DNA of 64,000 nucleotides from the NCBI RefSeq assembly GCF_022664455.2, contig NZ_JAKRKC020000001.1:3911001-3975000 (forward strand), written 5' to 3'. Below the pieces are notes generated by a model. That model was given only the letters and a program-made list of their open reading frames with translations, did not search any database and had not been told where the DNA came from. This document shows, one piece after another, positions 60,148 to 64,000 of the stretch; within the stretch, counting starts at the first letter, position 1; each line of letters begins with the position of its first letter. Both the position numbers and the translations under genes were made by a program. This DNA comes from Actinomadura luzonensis (GTDB lineage Bacteria > Actinomycetota > Actinomycetes > Streptosporangiales > Streptosporangiaceae).

Positions 60148-62045
60148 CGCGCCTCGCCGGGGCCCAGCGGGCGGGCGGCCAGGACGCACGTGTCGTCGTC
60201 GGGATTGGCGTCGCGGAGCTGGCCCAGCAGGTCCGCCAGCGGGCGGGGGGACGGCTCCGCGGTGATGCGGTCCAGGACGGCCAGCACGGAGGCGAGCCCT
60301 TCGTCGAGATGGCGGCCGCGATGCTCGACCAGGCCGTCGGTGTAGAGGAGCAGCACGTCACCCAGGCGCAGGTGGGTGACGCCGGTCGGGTAGTCGGCCG
60401 CGGGGAAGGCGCCGAGCAGCGGCCCGCCCGGCCCGTCGAGCTCGGCGGTGACCCCCGCCCGGGCCAGCAGCGGCGGGGGGTGCCCGGCCCGGGCCCACAC
60501 CAGGCGGCCGGTGGCCGGCTCGTAGCGGGCGATCACGGCGGTGGCCGTCACCGGCACCTGGCTGCGCGGCGGGCGGGTGACCTCGCCCGCGAGCAGCAGC
60601 CGGTTGAGCGCGAGGAGCAGCCGGCCGGGGTCGTCGGTGGTGGTGGCGGCCAGCGCGGCCAGGGCGTGGCGGAGCTGGGCCATGGCGGCGGCCGACTCGA
60701 TGCCGTGCCCGGCCACGTCGCCGACGGCGAGCAGCACGCCGCCGTCGCCCGTCGGGGCGGCGTGGTACCAGTCGCCGCCGACCCTGCTGGCCTGCTCGGC
60801 GGGCAGGTAGCGGATCGCGACCCGCAGGCCGGGCAGGTCGATGGGCTCGCGCGGCACGGGCAGCACGATCTGCTGGAGCCGCCCGGCCAGCTCGTGCTCG
60901 GCGGCGAGGCTGCGCTGGTGCTGGCGGAGCTGCTCCTCGACCTCGCTGAGCCGGCGGCGGCTGGTCTCGGGACCGGTGACGTCCTGGACGATGCCGTACA
61001 CCTTGACCGGCACGCCCGCGCTGTCGCGCACCGCGTCCACGATCGTGCGCACGTGCTTGACCCGGCCCCCGACCTGGATGCGGAAGGTCACGTCCACCGC
61101 CTCGCCGCGGCCGAACGCCTCGGCGGCCTGCCGCCGCACCGGCAGGTCGTCGGGCAGGACCAGCGCCTCGGTCTCCTCCCGCGGCAGCGGGCCCTGCGAC
61201 GGGTCGCGCTCGTAGATCTGGTAGAGCCCCTCCGACCAGGCGGACTGGCCGGTGATCAGGTCCCATTCGGCCCAGCCGAGGTTGCCGAGGCGTTCGGTGT
61301 GGGCGATGCGCTCGGCCAGGCGGGTCTCCTCGTCGTGCCGGACCCAGCTCTGCAGCAGCCCGCCGCCCACCGGCCACACCTTGACGGTGAGCGGGATCTC
61401 GGCGGGCGCGCGCTCGGCGGGGCTGACGTAGGGGACCGGGCCGACCTCGCGGGGCAGGCCGTCGCGCAGGGTCCGGCGCCAGGCGTCCCAGATCGGCCCG
61501 CCCACGACCTCGGGGTAGACCTCGCTCATCCGGCGGCCCAGCAGCTCAGGGCCGCTGCGTCCGGACAGGTCCACCACGGACGGGCTGACCGCGGCGAAGA
61601 CGTAGTCGGCGACCTGCCCGGCGGTGTCGTACTGGGGCAGGAGCAGGATGTAGCGGTCGGGCAGGACGGCGAGGACCTGCCGCACGGCCTCGATCCACGC
61701 CTGCCGGGCCGGCGTCGGGCCGGGCAGCGGCGGCGTGGGCCGGCGGGCGCGTCCCGGCTGCAGCGGCAGGGCGGCCGCCACCGTGTCGGCCAGCGCCGAC
61801 TCCCCGCCCGGGGGCAGCCGCTCCAGCGCCGTCAGCAGCTCCGCGGCCACCTCGTGGGCCGGCCGTCCCCGCTCGGCCGCCAGCCGCACCAGATAGGCGT
61901 GGGCCTCCCCCACCCGGCAGCCGGCCCGCCCGGCCAGCAGCCCGCTCGCCCGCGCCAGCACCACCTCCGGGTGGGCGCGGGCGCGGGCGATGCTGGCGTC
62001 CAGGTCCGCCAGCCGACTGCGGTAGCCCTCCAGCGGGTCCATCAT
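60144..62045 (-). CDS. ANTAR-PAS-PP2C (SpoIIE-type) serine phosphatase
   Basis: A 633-residue signalling phosphatase. Residues about 20-75 look like an ANTAR domain (VVLARASGLLAGRAGCRVGEAHAYLVRLAAERG), normally RNA-binding. Two PAS-like sensor regions follow (about 110-230 and 240-350; the second includes LGNLGWAEWDLITGQSAWSEGLYQIYERDP and FRIQVGGRVKHVRTIVDAVRD). A coiled linker (about 360-390) leads to the PP2C domain (VGGDWYHAAPTGDGGVLLAVGDVAGHGIESAAAMAQL, VWARAGHPPPLL, LLLYTDGLVEHRG). The Asp residues for Mn binding are present. An ANTAR domain at the N-terminus of a PP2C is unusual. The start overlaps the STAS stop as ATGA. It would dephosphorylate the STAS antagonist. Confidence 0.92.
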   Translation of the reverse strand: MMDPLEGYRSRLADLDASIARARAHPEVVLARASGLLAGRAGCRVGEAHAYLVRLAAERGRPAHEVAAELLTALERLPPGGESALADTVAAALPLQPGRARRPTPPLPGPTPARQAWIEAVRQVLAVLPDRYILLLPQYDTAGQVADYVFAAVSPSVVDLSGRSGPELLGRRMSEVYPEVVGGPIWDAWRRTLRDGLPREVGPVPYVSPAERAPAEIPLTVKVWPVGGGLLQSWVRHDEETRLAERIAHTERLGNLGWAEWDLITGQSAWSEGLYQIYERDPSQGPLPREETEALVLPDDLPVRRQAAEAFGRGEAVDVTFRIQVGGRVKHVRTIVDAVRDSAGVPVKVYGIVQDVTGPETSRRRLSEVEEQLRQHQRSLAAEHELAGRLQQIVLPVPREPIDLPGLRVAIRYLPAEQASRVGGDWYHAAPTGDGGVLLAVGDVAGHGIESAAAMAQLRHALAALAATTTDDPGRLLLALNRLLLAGEVTRPPRSQVPVTATAVIARYEPATGRLVWARAGHPPPLLARAGVTAELDGPGGPLLGAFPAADYPTGVTHLRLGDVLLLYTDGLVEHRGRHLDEGLASVLAVLDRITAEPSPRPLADLLGQLRDANPDDDTCVLAARPLGPGEAR

Positions 62046-62353
62046 TCGAGGCCGAACGCCGTCAGCAGTCCTGTCGTGCGCAGTTGGTCGAGCATCCGGC
62101 GGGTCGGGTTCTCGACCCGGAAGTCCGCCTGCGCGGCCAGCGCGACCCGCATGGCGTCGACCAGCACGCCGATGCCCGTGGAGTCGATGAACGTGACCTC
62201 GGCCAGATCGACCCGGACGTGGCGGGGGCGGCGCTCGGCGACCGCGTCCGTGACGAGCTTGTGGATCTCGGCCGAGTTCGTGAAGTCGATCTCGCCGCGC
62301 AGCGTCACGCGCAGCACACCGGCCTCGTCCATGTCGATCGACGCCTCATGCAT
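62042..62353 (-). CDS. STAS-domain anti-sigma factor antagonist
   Basis: A 103-residue SpoIIAA/RsbV-type protein. The phosphorylated Ser is in TFIDSTGIGVLVDAM, and GEIDFTNSAEIHKLV is the usual N-terminal strand-helix. GGAGGGGG lies 9 bases before ATG 62353. First gene of the STAS-PP2C-HATPase operon. Its phosphorylation state would decide whether the kinase is free to hold a sigma factor. Confidence 0.94.
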   Translation of the reverse strand: MHEASIDMDEAGVLRVTLRGEIDFTNSAEIHKLVTDAVAERRPRHVRVDLAEVTFIDSTGIGVLVDAMRVALAAQADFRVENPTRRMLDQLRTTGLLTAFGLE

Positions 62354-62481
62354 GGGCGCTTACCCCCTCCAATACCGTTCGAGACATTGAAACCGGCATG
62401 AACGCCACGACGTATCGAATCGCGACTCTGCGTCTCACACGGGTTGCACTAGGCGTATTGTTCCGCAACCTCAGGGCTCTG

Positions 62482-63522
62482 TCAGGGGGACGGCTCATCG
62501 GAGGTCCGAGTGGCGTTCTGGACGGCGTGCTGGACGGCGTCCGTGACGGCCTCCCGGACGGTGACCGGCGCGGCGCGGGCCGTCCAGCGGCCGTCCTCGC
62601 TGCGGGCGATTCTGACGGGGTGGCCGAAGCAGGCGCTGACCAGCTCGGTGGTGAGCACGCCGCCCACCGGGCCCGAGGCCAGGCAGCGGCCCTCGCGCAG
62701 CAGCAGGGCGTGCGTGGTGGTGGCCGGCAACTCCTCCAGGTGGTGGGTGACCAGGACGGTGGCCAGCGACGGATGCCGGTGCCGCAGCGCGTCGATGCTG
62801 GCCAGGAGCTGCTCGCGGGCGGCGAGGTCGAGACCGGTGGCGGGCTCGTCGAGCAGCAGCAGGCGGGGGCGCGGCATGAGCGCGCGGGCGATCAGGGCGC
62901 GCCCCCGCTCGCCCTGCGACAGCGTGGCCCAGGACGCCCCGGCGCGCCCGCTCATGCCGAGCAGGGCGAGCAGCCGGTCGGCGCGCTCCGCCTCCTCCGG
63001 CGTGGGCGCCCAGCGGGGCACGAGCGCGGCGGTGTTGGTCAGGCCGGTCAGGACGACCTCGCGGGCCTCCAGCGGGCCGTCGGGCGCGTGGCGGGGGTTG
63101 ACGTGCCCGAGGTAGGTGCGCAGCTCGCGCACGTCGACCCGGCCGAGGGTGCGCCCGAGCACCTGGACGAGGCCGCGCGTGGGGTGGTTGACCGCGCCGA
63201 GCAGGCCGAGCAGCGTGCTCTTGCCCGCGCCGTTGGCGCCGAGCAGCGCCCAGTGCTCGCCGGCGCCGACGGTGAGGGAGATCCCGCTCAGCAGGTGGCG
63301 GCCCGCGCGGACGAAGTCCACGCCCTCCGCCCGCAGCACGGGCCCGCCGTCCACGGGACTGGAGACCACGGGACTGGAGACCACGGGACTGGAGACCACG
63401 GGACTGGAGGCCGTGGGACTGGAGGCCGTGGGACTGGAGGCCGTGGGACCGGCGTCCGCAGGGCCGGAGGCCGCGGGACCCGCGCGCTCCGGGTCGCGTC
63501 GCGATGCCGTCAGCTCGCTCAT
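62482..63522 (-). CDS. orphan ABC transporter ATP-binding protein with Ser/Pro repeat N-terminus
   Basis: A 346-residue ATPase. A disordered head of about 55 residues contains tandem TASSP and VVSSP units encoded by a 15-bp repeat. The nucleotide-binding domain follows: Walker A GANGAGKSTLL, signature LSQGERGRALIARAL, Walker B LLLLDEPATGLD, H-loop VTHHLEEL. The GHVNPRH stretch after the Q loop resembles ModF/YlmA-type ATPases that lack a permease. No membrane subunit is encoded nearby. A GAGGAAAGG region precedes the ATG at 63522. Function cannot be assigned. Confidence 0.87.
   Translation of the reverse strand: MSELTASRRDPERAGPAASGPADAGPTASSPTASSPTASSPVVSSPVVSSPVVSSPVDGGPVLRAEGVDFVRAGRHLLSGISLTVGAGEHWALLGANGAGKSTLLGLLGAVNHPTRGLVQVLGRTLGRVDVRELRTYLGHVNPRHAPDGPLEAREVVLTGLTNTAALVPRWAPTPEEAERADRLLALLGMSGRAGASWATLSQGERGRALIARALMPRPRLLLLDEPATGLDLAAREQLLASIDALRHRHPSLATVLVTHHLEELPATTTHALLLREGRCLASGPVGGVLTTELVSACFGHPVRIARSEDGRWTARAAPVTVREAVTDAVQHAVQNATRTSDEPSP
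63355..63474 (-). repeat. 15-bp tandem repeat (about eight copies) in ABC ATPase gene
   Basis: Three copies of gggactggagaccac, three of gggactggaggccgt and two degenerate copies run in tandem from 63355 to about 63474. The period is a multiple of three, so they encode SSPVV/SSPTA pentapeptides in frame. Two homogeneous blocks imply local expansion by slippage or unequal crossover. Confidence 0.95.
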
Positions 63523-63594
63523 CTGCGCCCTTTCCTCGAAGGTGCGGAACACCCTAGCGCAGACCTCAGACGTCTGATGAGTGAGCGGGGCGGC

Positions 63595-64000
63595 TCAGTC
63601 GGGCAGGCGCAGCACCAGCATGGCCACGTCGTCGTCGTTGTCGGCGGGCCGCACCCCCGCCAGCAACTGGTCGCAGAACGTCTCCAGCGGCCGGTGCGCG
63701 AGCGCGGCCGCGTACCGGCGCAGCTTGGCCAGCCCCTCGTCCAGGAGCCGGGCCGGCGACTCGATCAGCCCGTCGGTGTAGAGCAGCAGCGTGCAGCCGG
63801 GCGGCAGCTCGACGGCGGCGTCCGGCCGCCGCGTCCGCAGGCCGGTGCCCAGCAGCAGGCCGTGCCCGGCCTCCAGGAACCGGCTCTGCCCGTCGTGCTC
63901 CACCAGCAGCGGCGGCGGATGGCCGGCGTTGGTCCAGCGCAGCAGCCAGCGGCCGGCGCCGGTGGGCTCCAGCCGGGCGAAGACGGCCGTGGCCATGACG
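63595..64000 (-). CDS. PP2C (SpoIIE-type) phosphatase, C-terminal part only
   Basis: The frame is open to the right edge, so only the last 134 residues or so are visible. They show the end of a PP2C/SpoIIE domain: RWTNAGHPPPLLV, GTGLRTRRPDAAVELPPGCTLLLYTDGLIESP and a C-terminal DNDDDVAMLVLRLP motif with the metal Asp residues. It resembles the PP2C at 60144-62045 but is a distinct gene. Sensor domains would lie outside the window. Confidence 0.9.
   Translation of the reverse strand, partial: VMATAVFARLEPTGAGRWLLRWTNAGHPPPLLVEHDGQSRFLEAGHGLLLGTGLRTRRPDAAVELPPGCTLLLYTDGLIESPARLLDEGLAKLRRYAAALAHRPLETFCDQLLAGVRPADNDDDVAMLVLRLPD

Noticed and set aside
63355..63474. Possible CRISPR array
   Set aside because: The repeats are 15 bp, contiguous without spacers, and in frame within a coding gene.

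Overview
The window is very GC-rich (GC in nearly every third codon position) and densely coded. It has ATGA/GTGA gene overlaps, frequent GTG starts and one TTG start. Its families are typical of a filamentous actinomycete: WS/DGAT acyltransferase, TIGR04222 protein, Rv1733c-like membrane protein, ANTAR/PP2C regulators and Acg-type nitroreductases. A Streptosporangiales-like genome (Nonomuraea or relatives) is plausible, but that is inference. No RNA genes, CRISPR arrays, insertion sequences or prophage genes were recognised.

Layout. 1-1.5 kb: end of a ferredoxin-containing FAD oxidoreductase. 1.5-17.4 kb (minus): operon of acyl-CoA dehydrogenase, giant PUFA-synthase-like megasynthase (KS-AT-KS-ACP-ACP-KR-DH), single-chain eukaryote-like acyl-CoA carboxylase and Sfp-type phosphopantetheinyl transferase. 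17.6-22.4 kb (minus): GAF protein, alpha/beta hydrolase, WS/DGAT and acyl-CoA ligase. 22.5-24.3 kb: dithiol-oxidase/thioredoxin-reductase-like enzyme fused through a His-rich linker to a methyltransferase. 24.6-32.7 kb: mixed secreted and membrane proteins and small regulators. 32.8-49.4 kb: redox and dormancy block with universal stress protein, cydAB, four CBS-BON proteins, GAPDH, two Acg-like nitroreductases, a GNAT/acyl-CoA synthetase, and a complete group-3b-like [NiFe] hydrogenase operon with its maturation protease. 49.4-59.7 kb: carotenoid oxygenase, PPK2, tandem USP, HAD phosphatase plus GH65 phosphorylase, HTH-PPOX protein, SDR, TIM-barrel protein and TetR. 59.7-62.4 kb: STAS, ANTAR-PAS-PP2C and HATPase partner-switching cassette. 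The right edge holds an orphan ABC ATPase and the end of another PP2C phosphatase.

The unifying signal is a repeated 14-bp inverted motif, roughly GGGACYTNCGKCCC, closely resembling the mycobacterial DosR/DevR box. I find copies upstream of the megasynthase operon, the GAF/WS-DGAT operon, the Rv1733c-like gene, cydAB-USP, a CBS gene, GAPDH, both nitroreductases, the CBS-CBS-CBS-hydrogenase operon, the second USP and the HAD/GH65 operon. In many cases the motif sits 52-59 nt before the start codon. The window therefore looks like a hypoxia/dormancy regulon island. It would couple high-affinity respiration, NADP-linked hydrogen metabolism, polyphosphate and glucan use and storage-lipid acylation to a megasynthase of unknown product. 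No DosR/DosS pair lies in the window.

Two genes look frameshifted. The GH65 phosphorylase has lost its stop codon in a run of six Gs and reads into the HTH-PPOX gene. The convergent SDR gene has lost its stop codon about 30-50 bases before a natural terminus. Either may be a sequencing indel or real.
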